Source: Achromobacter kerstersii (lineage in GTDB: Bacteria; Pseudomonadota; Gammaproteobacteria; Burkholderiales; Burkholderiaceae_B). Taken from it: 64,000 nucleotides of DNA. Positions 16,204 through 26,978 of the stretch are shown here, one piece after another. The DNA is taken from assembly GCF_902859595.1 (NCBI RefSeq), contig NZ_CADIJQ010000001.1, positions 1,488,001 through 1,552,000 of the forward strand. The letters run 5' to 3'. Numbering within the stretch: the first letter of the stretch is position 1; each line of letters starts with the position of its first letter. Made by a program: the position numbers and the translations under genes. Below the pieces are notes generated by a model. It was not told where the DNA came from, did not search any database, and worked only from the letters and a program-made list of their open reading frames with translations.

Positions 16204-17172
16204 ATGTCAAAAGCATACAATCCAAGTGAAACCGGCCCAGGCGGCCTCGGCAACCTCAGGCGGCTGGCCTATTTCGTTGCAGTGGTGGAAACGGGTTCTT
16301 TCACCGCCGCCGCCGAGCGCCTGGGCATTACCAAGGCCGTGGTCAGCCAACAGGTTGCAAGGCTGGAGCAGGAGTTCCGCACCTCGCTTCTGGTTCGCAC
16401 CACGCGCAAAGTGCAGGCCACCGACGCCGGGCGTGCGTTCTATGAGCGTTGTGCCTCAATCCTGCACGAGGCCGATGACGCCTTCACCGAATTGGCAGAA
16501 GCATCAACCGAACCCGCCGGCAAGTTACGGCTTACTGCTCCCTTCGACTACGGCGTCGGCGTGGTGGTGCCGGCCATTGCTGCTTTCACCCTGCGTTATC
16601 CGGCCTGCAAGGTAGACGCTATCCTCAGCGACAAGACGCTGGATATGATGTCCAGCAATATCGAGTTGGCGATTCGTGTTGGGTGGCTAACCGAGACGGG
16701 ATTGCAAGCACGAAAAATCGGCTCATTCCGACAGTTGCTCGTTGCTTCGTCCAGCTTGGCGTCGAGAGTGGCGCGGATTACCCGCCCGGAGGACCTCGAC
16801 AAGCTTCCCTTCATCGCCAACACCGCGTTGAGGGACCATCTGCGCTGGAATTTTTCGCGCGAACAAAACCAGTACCGACCTGTGACCATGCAGGCGTCCA
16901 TTTTCCTGGACGCCACGCTAGCCGTACGCGAAGCGGTACACGCAGGCGCAGGCTTGTCGGTACTGCCAGACTATCTCGTCGCTGACGATCTTGCCTCTGG
17001 GCGATTGATCGAAGTCCTGCCGCAGTGGTCGCTGCCCGGCGGTGGCATCCATGCTGTCTTCCCGTCCACACGCTTTCGTCCTGCCAAAGTGCGTGCTTTT
17101 GTGGACTTGCTGAGGGAAAGAGAGGAACAGCGACAGGGCGTGAATCTCGCTCTCAAGGGCAGTGGCACCTAG
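16204..17172 (+). CDS. LysR family transcriptional regulator
   Basis: 322 residues from ATG 16204; an ATG at 16195 is also in frame and cannot be excluded. The HTH is at about residues 18-75 (VETGSFTAAAERLGITKAVV) and the effector domain includes LRLTAPFDYGVGVVVPAIAAF. It resembles the regulators usually found beside oxidoreductase or exported-enzyme genes and is divergent from the MBL-fold/SnoaL pair, its likely target. It lies within the segment bounded by repeats A and B. Confidence 0.85.
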   Translation: MSKAYNPSETGPGGLGNLRRLAYFVAVVETGSFTAAAERLGITKAVVSQQVARLEQEFRTSLLVRTTRKVQATDAGRAFYERCASILHEADDAFTELAEASTEPAGKLRLTAPFDYGVGVVVPAIAAFTLRYPACKVDAILSDKTLDMMSSNIELAIRVGWLTETGLQARKIGSFRQLLVASSSLASRVARITRPEDLDKLPFIANTALRDHLRWNFSREQNQYRPVTMQASIFLDATLAVREAVHAGAGLSVLPDYLVADDLASGRLIEVLPQWSLPGGGIHAVFPSTRFRPAKVRAFVDLLREREEQRQGVNLALKGSGT

Positions 17173-17189
17173 ATCCCTCCGCCTGCGTC

Positions 17190-17405
17190 AGATATCAACC
17201 GAAGATCAGGTACGCCGCTTGCTAAACGAACCTCACCCGCCAACATCTTCCCAGTCATCTCGCCAAAGGTCTTGGCGGCGGTCAGACGGCGCTTCTCGCG
17301 GCGTCCGTTGAGACGGTAGTCGTAGCGGAACGTGACGGTACCGGTACTCGATACCGTCACGTACATACCATCGCGGTCTGAAGCCTTATAAATCTTGCGC
17401 ACCAT
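17190..17405 (-). pseudogene. Tyrosine integrase remnant (DUF4102 arm-binding domain)
   Basis: The minus-strand reading from the ATG at 17405 gives VRKIYKASDRDGMYVTVSS and TFRYDYRLNGRRE, which look like the arm-DNA-binding DUF4102 domain of P4-type integrases. It then jumps to EKRRLTAAKTFGEMTGKM, resembling the start of the core-binding domain, as if sequence in between was deleted. The first dozen residues and the entire catalytic domain are missing. It lies about 0.6 kb from repeat B. Identification is by motif impression, not a search. Confidence 0.6.
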
Positions 17406-17456
17406 GGTGTCAGACTGCAATTCGCGCTGGCATCGGCGGCATTGCAGTCTGACACC
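17406..17456. repeat. 16-bp perfect inverted repeat at the duplication edge
   Basis: GGTGTCAGACTGCAAT at 17406-17421 and its exact reverse complement at 17441-17456 flank a 19-bp spacer. The right arm runs into the duplicated Bug-gene segment, and CAGTCTGACACC also lies downstream of the intact Bug gene at 13283. It may be a repetitive extragenic palindrome that helped recombination. Confidence 0.75.
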
Positions 17457-18002
17457 TGATTTCTCTACTGTTCCTTCAGCCCCAACGACTTCATCAATGG
17501 GGCGAACAATTTCTTCTCGTCCTGCACACGCGCGGCGTAGTCGGCCACGCTCAGCGGTAGCGCCTCGGCGCCGGCGTCCAGGAACCGCGCCTTGATCTCC
17601 GGCGGCGGCATACACGCCGAACAGGCTGTCCGCGAAAACGCCGTCAATGCCGGCCTCAGAAAAGGTTCGTATGTCGGGCGCGACAGCTGCCCGTTGCCGG
17701 CTCGCCACCGCCAGCACCTTCAGTTTGCCCGCTTGCACCATGGGAAAGACCGTGGCCGGTCCAAACGCAAAGTCGATCTGGCCCGCGGCCAAGTCTTGTA
17801 TCGCCGGCGCCACGCCGCGATATGGCGCATGGGTGGCCTGCATGCCGGTAGCCTGCTTGAGCAGCTCGCTAGCCAGATGCGGCGTCGTGCCGTTGCCCGC
17901 CGACCCGTAGTTAAGCGGATTGGGCTGTTTGCGGGCGTATTCGACGAGTGCTTCGAGCGTATCGACACCCAGCGAGGACCGGACGAACAGGAACAACTGG
18001 CT
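17445..18002 (-). pseudogene. Truncated second copy of the Bug/TctC gene
   Basis: Nearly identical to 13283-13902 (C-terminal half of the intact Bug gene plus its downstream edge). It lacks the N-terminal half and has a 62-bp internal deletion after base 17590, which shifts frame. The upstream end stops abruptly at repeat B. The high identity points to a recent duplication. No start codon, signal peptide or complete domain remains. Confidence 0.88.
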
Positions 18003-18062
18003 CTTAGCAAGACCACAACGTACTCATACGTCCGGCCAGCGTCCGGCTTTAAACCGGATTCG
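18003..18062 (+). repeat. Repeat B: guaA-related direct repeat, candidate attachment-site remnant
   Basis: Partner of repeat A (52/60 identical). Bases 18013-18038 are identical at all 26 positions to guaA 20154-20179. The right end overlaps the 3' end of the NmrA-like gene. Same orientation as in guaA, as expected of flanking attachment sites. Confidence 0.65.
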
Positions 18063-18918
18063 AGACTTGTGCGGCAAACTCGCGATACGAATGCAACGGC
18101 CGCCCCAACAGCGCAGTCAATCGTTGGACGTCACCGGCGTCGGGGATCATCCCATCGGTGATGAAACGCTCGCTCATCAAGCGCATGTCATAGGCCATCC
18201 AGCTTGGCATGAACTGACGCAGGTTCTGTTCGAATGCGGCGGTGTCGTCGCCTGGATAGACGATCTTGCGGCCCAGCGCATCGGTCCAGATCGATGCGAC
18301 ATCTTCGCCCGTCAACGTGTCGGGGCCGACAACATTGATCCTGTCCAACGGCAGCGGCACAGCCGACTGCTCGCGATGCAGCAACTCAATGGCGGCCACC
18401 TCTGCGATGTCACGCGTGTCCACCATGGCCAGCCCCTTGCCGCCGATCGGCATCGGATAGACGCCGTATCCCGTCACCACGTCCTTGATGGTCAGGTCGT
18501 TGCCCATGAAGTATGCAGGCCGCAGAATCGTGGCGTTCATATCCATCTGCTCGATCATGCGCTCCACCCCATACTTAGCCGCAAAGTGCGGCACGTTCAC
18601 GTACAGATCACTGTGGATCACCGACAGGTAGACAATGCGCTTGATGCCGGCCTCGCGGGCAACATTAAGCTCGATCAGCGCCTGCGTGTACTCGTCCGCC
18701 ACCACGGCGTTGAGCAGAAAGAGCGTCGAGATACCCGAGAAGGCAGTACGCACGGAGTCGACATCCAGCAGATCTCCCTGCACGACGCCGACACCTTTCG
18801 CGAAATTGGCCTTAGCGGGATCGCGGACAAGCGCGCGAACATCCGCACCACGCTTGGCGAGTTGTTCGACAACCTGGCGGCCAACAGTGCCCGTTGCACC
18901 GGTTACGAGAATGGTCAT
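18049..18918 (-). CDS. NmrA-like NAD(P)-binding oxidoreductase
   Basis: 289 residues from ATG 18918. The Rossmann start MTILVTGATGTVGRQVVEQL has the GxxGxxG motif of atypical SDR/NmrA proteins; LRPAYFMGN and a later VDTRDIAEVAA are typical of this group. The canonical YxxxK is not evident, so it may be a redox sensor or quinone reductase-like enzyme rather than a classic dehydrogenase. It is divergent from a LysR gene, probably its regulator. Its last codons lie inside repeat B, so its C-terminus may have been altered by integration. Confidence 0.82.
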   Translation of the reverse strand: MTILVTGATGTVGRQVVEQLAKRGADVRALVRDPAKANFAKGVGVVQGDLLDVDSVRTAFSGISTLFLLNAVVADEYTQALIELNVAREAGIKRIVYLSVIHSDLYVNVPHFAAKYGVERMIEQMDMNATILRPAYFMGNDLTIKDVVTGYGVYPMPIGGKGLAMVDTRDIAEVAAIELLHREQSAVPLPLDRINVVGPDTLTGEDVASIWTDALGRKIVYPGDDTAAFEQNLRQFMPSWMAYDMRLMSERFITDGMIPDAGDVQRLTALLGRPLHSYREFAAQVSNPV

Positions 18919-19021
18919 GATGATTTCCTTGTTTGGGGTGTGTAAGACCAAACGATAGGACGTTTCACATTCAAAACGAAGACTATAAAATTGAGACATC
19001 CTGACCCAAATTCGAGACACC

Positions 19022-19903
19022 ATGGATCTGAACGCCCTAGAGGATTTCCAGCTTGTCGCCGTTCACGGCGGCTTCGGAAAAGCCAGCCGCGCCAGCGGCC
19101 GTTCCAAGGCGACGCTGTCGCGCCGCGTTGCCGATCTTGAAGAAGCGATGGGCGTTCGTCTGATTGAGCGAGGCGAACGCAGCCTGAAGCTGACCGAGTC
19201 CGGCCAAATACTGCTGACAAGAATCGAGGGCCCCTTGCGCGAAGTCGCCGAAGCCATCGCGGCAGCCAGCGACGGCCTGGTGGCACCACGAGGCCGCCTG
19301 CGCATTGCCGCGCCGCTGTTGTTCTCGCAAGTGGCGCTGGGACGGCTCGCCGCTGCGTTCCATGCGGTGCATCCCGACATCCAGCTCGACGTCGTGGCCG
19401 AAGACCGTCTCGCTGACCTCGTCGACGAACATTTCGACGTCGCGATCCGCATCAATCCCGACAAGGACAGCGTGTTGGTCGGCAGATGTTTCGCACGCGA
19501 CCGCTTGATGCTCGCCGCTTCGCCTGTCCTTCGCATGCCAAAGGGCCGCAAAGGAAAAACGTTTCAAGTTCCTGCCGTGGTGATGCCGAGCTACCGCGAC
19601 GGTGACCTATGGTCTGTCAGCGATAGCGCGCTAACCGTCGCGCCACTGCCGGTGCTACGCGTGTCGTCGCTGCTGACCGCACGCGACGCCGTCATCGCCG
19701 GCGCAGGCGCGGCCATGCTGCCGCAATCCATCATCGGCGCCCAACTGGAACGCGGCGAACTGGTGTCGTGGGGCATAACGGGAGACGACGTGGAGCTATG
19801 GGTCTTGCACACGTCCCGCCGCTTGCAGAGCCCCAAAGTGCGCGCCTTTGTGGAATTCATCTGCGATTATTTTCCGGGTGGGTCGTTTGTGGTTCAGGGG
19901 TAG
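19022..19903 (+). CDS. LysR family transcriptional regulator
   Basis: 293 residues. The HTH is at about residues 4-60 (FGKASRASGRSKATLSRRV) and the effector domain starts with GRLRIAAPLLFSQVALGRLA. This resembles regulators paired with NmrA-like or quinone reductase genes, and the divergent neighbour is such a gene. The start ATG lies just after the repeated pieces AATTGAGACATC and AATTCGAGACACC in the intergenic region, which could be binding half-sites. Confidence 0.86.
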   Translation: MDLNALEDFQLVAVHGGFGKASRASGRSKATLSRRVADLEEAMGVRLIERGERSLKLTESGQILLTRIEGPLREVAEAIAAASDGLVAPRGRLRIAAPLLFSQVALGRLAAAFHAVHPDIQLDVVAEDRLADLVDEHFDVAIRINPDKDSVLVGRCFARDRLMLAASPVLRMPKGRKGKTFQVPAVVMPSYRDGDLWSVSDSALTVAPLPVLRVSSLLTARDAVIAGAGAAMLPQSIIGAQLERGELVSWGITGDDVELWVLHTSRRLQSPKVRAFVEFICDYFPGGSFVVQG

Positions 19904-19936
19904 CTGCGGGTGAACTGGGGCGGAGACTTCCAAAAT

Positions 19937-19960
19937 AAAAAAGGCGCCGAAGCGCCTTTT
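19937..19960. terminator. Bidirectional rho-independent terminator between LysR and guaA
   Basis: AAAA-GGCGC-CGAA-GCGCC-TTTT hairpin with A and T tracts on both sides, located between the convergent LysR and guaA stops. Very similar to the one after mesD. Confidence 0.88.
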
Positions 19961-19986
19961 CTATTTACTGCGAACTGCTAGCGGGA

Positions 19987-21579
19987 TCACTCCCACTCAA
20001 TCGTGGCCGGCGGCTTGCTCGACACGTCATAAACCACGCGGTTAATCCCGCGCACTTCATTAATAATCCGCGAAGAAACGCGAGCCAGCAGCGGGTGCGG
20101 CAGCGGCGCCCAGTCGGCCGTCATGAAGTCAAACGTCTGGACCGCACGCAGCGCCACAACGTACTCATACGTCCGGCCATCGCCCATCACGCCCACCGAC
20201 TTCACCGGCAGGAACACGGCAAACGCTTGCGACGTCAGCTCATACCAAGTCAGACCACTAGCTTCATCCTTGGTATTCCGCAGCTCTTCAATGAAGATCG
20301 CATCCGCACGGCGCAGCAGTTCGGCATATTCATGCTTCACTTCGCCCAGAATGCGCACGCCCAGACCCGGACCCGGGAACGGATGGCGGTACACCATTTG
20401 CGGCGGCAGGCCCAAGGCCACGCCCAGTTCGCGGACTTCGTCCTTGAACAGTTCGCGCAGCGGTTCCAGCAGTTGCAGGTTCAGCGTGTCCGGCAGGCCG
20501 CCCACGTTGTGGTGCGACTTGATCGACGTGGCCTTGCCCGTCTTGGCGCCAGCGGATTCGATGACGTCGGGGTAGATCGTGCCCTGGGCCAGCCACTTGG
20601 CGCTTTGCTGCTTGCCGGCTTGTTCCTGGAACACTTCGACGAATTCGCGGCCGATGATCTTGCGCTTGGCTTCCGGGTCGGCCACGCCAGACAGCTTGCC
20701 CATGAATTGGGCAGTGGCGTCAACGTGAATGATCTTCACGCCCATGTTTTCGGCGAAGGTCTGCATGACCTGCTTGCCTTCGTCCAGGCGCAACAGGCCG
20801 TGGTCGACGAACACGCAGGTGAGCTGGTCGCCGATGGCCTTGTGGATCAGGGCGGCGGCTACCGAGGAATCCACGCCGCCGGACAGGCCCAGGATGACTT
20901 CGTCGGTGCCGACTTGCTCGCGGATGCGGGCAACGGCTTCGGCGACGTAGTCGGGCATGTTCCAGTCGCCTTGGCATTCACAGATCTCGTTCACAAAGCG
21001 GGCCAGCATGGCCTTACCTTGGACGGTGTGCGTGACTTCGGGGTGGAACTGAACGGCGTAGAAACGGCGGTCTTCGTCGGCCATGCCGGCGATGGGGCAC
21101 GACGGCGTGGACGCCATCAGCTTGAAGCCCGGGGGCAGCTCGGTGACCTTGTCGCCGTGGCTCATCCAGACCTTCAGCATGCCGTGGCCTTCAGGCGTGG
21201 TGAAGTCGTCCAGGCCTTCCAGCAGCTTGGTGTGGCCGTGGGCGCGGACTTCGGCGTAGCCGAATTCGCGGTGGTCGGAAAAGCTGACCACGCCGCCCAG
21301 TTGTTGCGCCATGGACTGCATGCCGTAGCAGATGCCCAGCACCGGCACGCCGAGTTCGAAGACGGCGTGCGGCACGCGCATCGAGCCTTCTTCGTAGGCC
21401 GAGGCGTGGCTGCCGGACAGGATGATGCCCTTCAAGCCTTGCGCCATCTGGTCGCGCACGAAGGCGTCGTCGACGTCGCCGGGGTGCACTTCGGAATAGA
21501 CGCCGGCTTCGCGGACGCGGCGCGCAATCAGTTGGGTGACTTGCGAACCGTAATCAAGAATGAGGATGCGCTGGTGCAT
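19987..21579 (-). CDS. guaA: GMP synthase (glutamine-hydrolysing)
   Basis: 530 residues, full length. The N-terminal class I amidotransferase has its nucleophile Cys84 in GICYGMQ. The ATP-pyrophosphatase P-loop is LSGGVDSS. The C-terminal dimerisation domain ends KPPATIEWE. It converts XMP to GMP with glutamine and ATP, the last step of guanine nucleotide synthesis after GuaB. It lies 100 bp downstream of guaB on the same strand. Bases 20154-20179 (encoding part of GRTYEYVVA) are the segment copied in repeats A and B, so this gene appears to be an integration target that remained functional. Confidence 0.98.
   Translation of the reverse strand: MHQRILILDYGSQVTQLIARRVREAGVYSEVHPGDVDDAFVRDQMAQGLKGIILSGSHASAYEEGSMRVPHAVFELGVPVLGICYGMQSMAQQLGGVVSFSDHREFGYAEVRAHGHTKLLEGLDDFTTPEGHGMLKVWMSHGDKVTELPPGFKLMASTPSCPIAGMADEDRRFYAVQFHPEVTHTVQGKAMLARFVNEICECQGDWNMPDYVAEAVARIREQVGTDEVILGLSGGVDSSVAAALIHKAIGDQLTCVFVDHGLLRLDEGKQVMQTFAENMGVKIIHVDATAQFMGKLSGVADPEAKRKIIGREFVEVFQEQAGKQQSAKWLAQGTIYPDVIESAGAKTGKATSIKSHHNVGGLPDTLNLQLLEPLRELFKDEVRELGVALGLPPQMVYRHPFPGPGLGVRILGEVKHEYAELLRRADAIFIEELRNTKDEASGLTWYELTSQAFAVFLPVKSVGVMGDGRTYEYVVALRAVQTFDFMTADWAPLPHPLLARVSSRIINEVRGINRVVYDVSSKPPATIEWE
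20154..20179 (+). other. Candidate attachment core inside guaA
   Basis: 26 bases near the 3' end of guaA, found identically at 18013-18038 and with two changes at 14479-14504. Genomic islands that integrate at the guaA 3' region are known; the exact crossover site here is inferred. Confidence 0.5.
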
Positions 21580-21603
21580 TGAGCTCTACCGATTAAATAA
21601 AAC

Positions 21604-21647
21604 CGCACCGGCAGAACCGCTATTGTTATTGCGATTCTGCCGGTGCG
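21604..21647 (-). terminator. Strong hairpin between guaB and guaA, possible attenuator
   Basis: Arms CGCACCGGCAGAA (21604-21616) and TTCTGCCGGTGCG (21635-21647) are perfect 13-bp complements with an 18-bp loop. On the minus strand the hairpin is followed by GGTTTTATTT, so it could partly terminate guaB transcription before guaA. Confidence 0.65.
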
Positions 21648-21678
21648 TGATGCATGACATTGTAGTTGACTGTACGGA

Positions 21679-23274
<1,596 letters not shown>

Positions 23275-23279
23275 TTATA

Positions 23280-23357
23280 GCCTTGTTGTCGACATTCAAC
23301 AAGGCGATATTTTTACCCGGATTATATTGACGATAATTTTTACCCGGATCATAATCG
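23280..23357. promoter_or_regulatory. Inverted and direct repeats upstream of the DUF2239 gene
   Basis: GCCTTGTTG (23280-23288) and CAACAAGGC (23297-23305) form a perfect 9-bp dyad. Then ATTTTTACCCGGAT(T/C)ATA occurs at 23309-23326 and 23336-23353, 27 bp apart, differing at one base. They lie between guaB and DUF2239, suggesting binding sites for an unknown regulator. Confidence 0.5.
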
Positions 23358-23401
23358 GCAGCGTGATTGATTTGAGATCAAACGAATCGGAACCGGACAT
23401 C

Positions 23402-24043
<642 letters not shown>

Positions 24044-24094
24044 TCGCAGCGAAATCCGGATCGGCAACACGGCAAGGTTTCGGTACGATGCTGA

Positions 24095-24146
24095 CTTCGG
24101 CCGTACCCACTTCAGCCGTACCCACCTAAACCTTCAGCCGTACCCA
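24095..24146 (+). repeat. Three short direct repeats before the HdeD-like gene
   Basis: CTTC(A/G)GCCGTACCCA at 24095-24109, 24110-24124 and 24132-24146. They occupy the leader of the following gene. Confidence 0.75.
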
Positions 24147-24165
24147 CCTCAACCGGATTGCTGGC

Positions 24166-25536
24166 ATGCCACAACTCGTATTGCTGTTGTTGGGAGTTCC
24201 GTATCTGCGCAAGCGTTGGCGTGCTTTGGCGGGCGCCGGCGTCATCTTTCTCTTGGCGGGCATCTTTCTCTTGGTCGATGCGCTGGACAACGCCCTGTAC
24301 TTTCCGCTGAACGCGTTCGCCGTGCTCTTCATTATCGAAGGGCTGGCCACCTTGTTGATTGCGTCCAGCGGCGTGGGCGGGCAGCGCGTGCTGCGCTACG
24401 CCAAGGGGATGTTCGTGTTGCTGGCAGGCGGTTTGATTCTGGCTGGCCACCATCATGGGCACTTCGTGCTGTCGATGATCTTTGGCTTGCTGTTCCTGAT
24501 CGACGGCGTGCTGCAATGCCTGGCCGCGTATGTCGTGCGCTACAGCCGCTGGCGCTATGCGTTTGCCGGCGGCATGGGCGAAATTCTGCTGGCCATCTTT
24601 TTCTTTCAGCCCTACCCCACGAACTATGTCGGCACGGTGCCCTACTGCCTGGGGCTGTTCCTGTGCATTGCGGCGATCAAGCTGCTGTGGCTGGCGCGGC
24701 GCGTACGGCATCTGGCATCCAATCCGGCTTTTGCGGAAAACGATTCGTCCGACTTCATGCCCGCATCGCCTGCGGCCCCGGCCCCGGTGTGGGATGGGCC
24801 GCCCAGTGATTCCGAACGCGCGTTGACCGTGCATGTGTGGACGCCGTCCGGTTCGGCCAAGGCGCAAACGCGCAACTATCCGGTGGTGGACCGCTACATT
24901 GCCGCGGTGGACGTGAACGGCGTTATCTCTACCGGCCACGCGGCGCTGGAGTCACCCGAAGGCATCTACATCAGCCTGTACCCGAAGGACGAAATCGACC
25001 GCTCGCCTGACGAGTTCGGCAACCTGCTGCGCGCCACGGCTGAAAACGATATCCCCGGCGTGTACCAGCCGGATTACGCCACGGAATCCCAAGCCTGGTG
25101 CCCGTCCACCACGCGCGTGCGCATTCGCAATTACGACGCCGAAAAGCTTGCCGCGTTCTGGAACGTCTATCGGCAGACCTGCATCTACAACCTGACGCAC
25201 CGCAATTGCTCAAGCTCGGTCGCCCGCGCCCTGGACGCGGCGTTGGACGGCGTGGTCGGGCGGCTGCACGGCAGCCAGGCAGGTTGGCGCGTGCTGATTC
25301 GCTTGTTGTTGACGCCGGAATTGTGGGTGGCGTCGCAGATCCGCAAGCGCGCGGTGACGATGGCGTGGACGCCCGGGCTGACGCTGGACTACGCCCGCGC
25401 GATGAGCATGCTGGCCGATCCGCGCCCGTTTGGCTGGTGGAAGATGTCGCAAGTGGCGCTGCGCCGCATCGCGGAACTGCGCGCCAATTGGCGCCAGCAG
25501 GACCGCGACGCGCCGCTGCGCCGTCCGCCGGCCTGA
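24166..25536 (+). CDS. HdeD-like membrane protein fused to a papain-like domain
   Basis: 456 residues. Residues 1-180 contain about six hydrophobic segments with the repeated pattern of DUF308/HdeD proteins (GVIFLLAGIFLLVDAL). A Pro/Ala-rich linker (about 195-215) leads to a soluble domain, residues 220-456. His258 in STGHAALE and Cys348 in THRNCSSSVARALDAAL are placed, in that order, as in permuted papain-like enzymes (NlpC/P60-, LRAT- or PPPDE-type). I infer an inner-membrane-anchored cysteine hydrolase; side of membrane and substrate are unknown. No clear ribosome site precedes ATG 24166. Confidence 0.65.
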   Translation: MPQLVLLLLGVPYLRKRWRALAGAGVIFLLAGIFLLVDALDNALYFPLNAFAVLFIIEGLATLLIASSGVGGQRVLRYAKGMFVLLAGGLILAGHHHGHFVLSMIFGLLFLIDGVLQCLAAYVVRYSRWRYAFAGGMGEILLAIFFFQPYPTNYVGTVPYCLGLFLCIAAIKLLWLARRVRHLASNPAFAENDSSDFMPASPAAPAPVWDGPPSDSERALTVHVWTPSGSAKAQTRNYPVVDRYIAAVDVNGVISTGHAALESPEGIYISLYPKDEIDRSPDEFGNLLRATAENDIPGVYQPDYATESQAWCPSTTRVRIRNYDAEKLAAFWNVYRQTCIYNLTHRNCSSSVARALDAALDGVVGRLHGSQAGWRVLIRLLLTPELWVASQIRKRAVTMAWTPGLTLDYARAMSMLADPRPFGWWKMSQVALRRIAELRANWRQQDRDAPLRRPPA

Positions 25537-25745
25537 TCATTTTTGCCTCCCTTGTCTCTTCTGCCTTGCCTGCTTCCCGCCCCCCTGCCTGCCCTGCCTG
25601 CCCTGCCTGCCTCGCCCGCAAGCATTAGCCTCACCTTATCTATCTATCAAGAAATCGAATTTTTTCCTTATGGGTCTGAATCAGAATGCCTTCAGCCCGC
25701 GATCACTGAAACGCGCGAGGCACCCATAACAATTCGAGGATGACG

Positions 25746-26501
25746 ATGGATTCGGTGTATCTGGTCGTGGTGGTTGGGGCGGTGGCCGCTGGATTTGTGC
25801 AAGGCTTGTCGGGCTTTGGATTCGGGCTGGTCGCCATGTCGTTCTGGGCCTGGGCGCTGGAGCCGCGGCTGGCGGCGACCCTAGCGGTGTTCGGCGCGCT
25901 GGTCGGCCAGGTGCTCGCCGCAGTCACGGTACGGCGCGGCTTCAATCTCAAGCAATTGGCGCCCTTCGTGCTGGGCGGGCTGGCGGGCATTCCGCTGGGT
26001 GTGGCCGTGCTGCCCCACCTGGATATGGACTGGTTCAAGGCAATGCTGGGCGGCTTTTTGATTCTGTGGTGCCCCGCCATGCTGTTGGCTCGCAACATCC
26101 CCAAGATCACGGCGGGCGGACGCGCGGCCGACGGCGCGGTGGGTTTCTCGGGCGGCGTGCTGGCGGGCATCGGCGGGTTTTCGGGGACGTTGCCCACGCT
26201 GTGGTGCACGCTGCGAGGCTATGAAAAAGACAAGCAGCGCGCCATCATCCAGAATTTCAACCTGTCGATGCTGGCCGTGACGATGGGCACGTACCTTGCT
26301 ACAGGCATCGTCACCCGCGACATGCTTCCGCTGTTCGCCATCGTGGCGCCCGCAATGCTCGTGCCCACGCTGCTTGGCGCCAAGCTCTATATCGGTATCA
26401 GCGAGGCCCGCTTTCGGCAGATTGTGCTGGGCTTGTTGACGCTTTCCGGGGTAGCGCTGCTGGCGGCGTCCTTGCCGCGGCTGATCGAACGGCTGGCCTG
26501 A
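25746..26501 (+). CDS. TauE/SafE family sulfite exporter-like permease
   Basis: 251 residues from ATG 25746, chosen because GAGG is about seven bases upstream; the ATG at 25740 is too near it. About eight hydrophobic segments. GFVQGLSGFGFGLVAMSF and the mirrored GGVLAGIGGFSGTLPTLW are the two inverted TauE/SafE repeats. These inner-membrane proteins move sulfoacetate, sulfite or other organic anions. The preceding 209 bp hold only C/T-rich short repeats (CCTGC units) and no gene. Confidence 0.88.
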   Translation: MDSVYLVVVVGAVAAGFVQGLSGFGFGLVAMSFWAWALEPRLAATLAVFGALVGQVLAAVTVRRGFNLKQLAPFVLGGLAGIPLGVAVLPHLDMDWFKAMLGGFLILWCPAMLLARNIPKITAGGRAADGAVGFSGGVLAGIGGFSGTLPTLWCTLRGYEKDKQRAIIQNFNLSMLAVTMGTYLATGIVTRDMLPLFAIVAPAMLVPTLLGAKLYIGISEARFRQIVLGLLTLSGVALLAASLPRLIERLA

Positions 26502-26561
26502 ATTCCCCCATCGCCGCCCGTTGCGCTTTAATGGACCCGTGCATTTCAACCAAGGAGCATC

Positions 26562-26942
26562 ATGTCCACGCCCAAGAACTTCCTGCTCTACGACGGTGAC
26601 TGCCCCTTCTGCTCGAACTACGTGCGGATGCTGCAATTGCAAAAAGCGGTAGGCCCGATCGAGCTGCTCAATATGCGCGACCACCCCGATCTGGCCGTGG
26701 CCTACAAGGCGCAAGGGTATGACCTGAACCAAGGCATGCTGCTGCATCTGGACGGCCAGGATTATTGGGGCGCCGACTGCATCAACCGGCTGGCGCTGCT
26801 CAGCACCGGCAACGACTTCTTCAATAGCGTGAACGCCGCCGTCTTCCGCAACCGCTGCCTGTCGACCGCGCTGTACCCCTTCATGCGCACCGGCCGTAGC
26901 CTGGCGCTGACCTTGCTGGGCAAGAAGAAAATGCAGATGTAG
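26562..26942 (+). CDS. DCC family thiol-disulfide oxidoreductase (DUF393)
   Basis: 126 residues. The family-defining LLYDGDCPFCSNYVRML has Cys14 and Cys17 in a CxxC on the first helix. ADCINRLALLS and the C-terminal helix are normal. Small cytoplasmic proteins of unproven redox role. It has an AAGGAG ribosome site and follows the TauE gene by 60 bp. Confidence 0.87.
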   Translation: MSTPKNFLLYDGDCPFCSNYVRMLQLQKAVGPIELLNMRDHPDLAVAYKAQGYDLNQGMLLHLDGQDYWGADCINRLALLSTGNDFFNSVNAAVFRNRCLSTALYPFMRTGRSLALTLLGKKKMQM

Positions 26943-26978
26943 GCAAGACGCAGAGCACCGGGCGTGGCGCTGGCGCAA

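Noticed and set aside
13283..18002. Insertion sequence or composite transposon bounded by the Bug-gene copies
   Set aside because: No transposase frame, terminal inverted repeats or target duplication could be seen; repeats related to guaA and an integrase remnant explain it better.
20095..21582. A 495-codon plus-strand frame opposite guaA and a 473-codon one opposite guaB
   Set aside because: Both guaA and guaB are unmistakable on the minus strand; the opposite frames are His/Gln/Arg-rich shadows.
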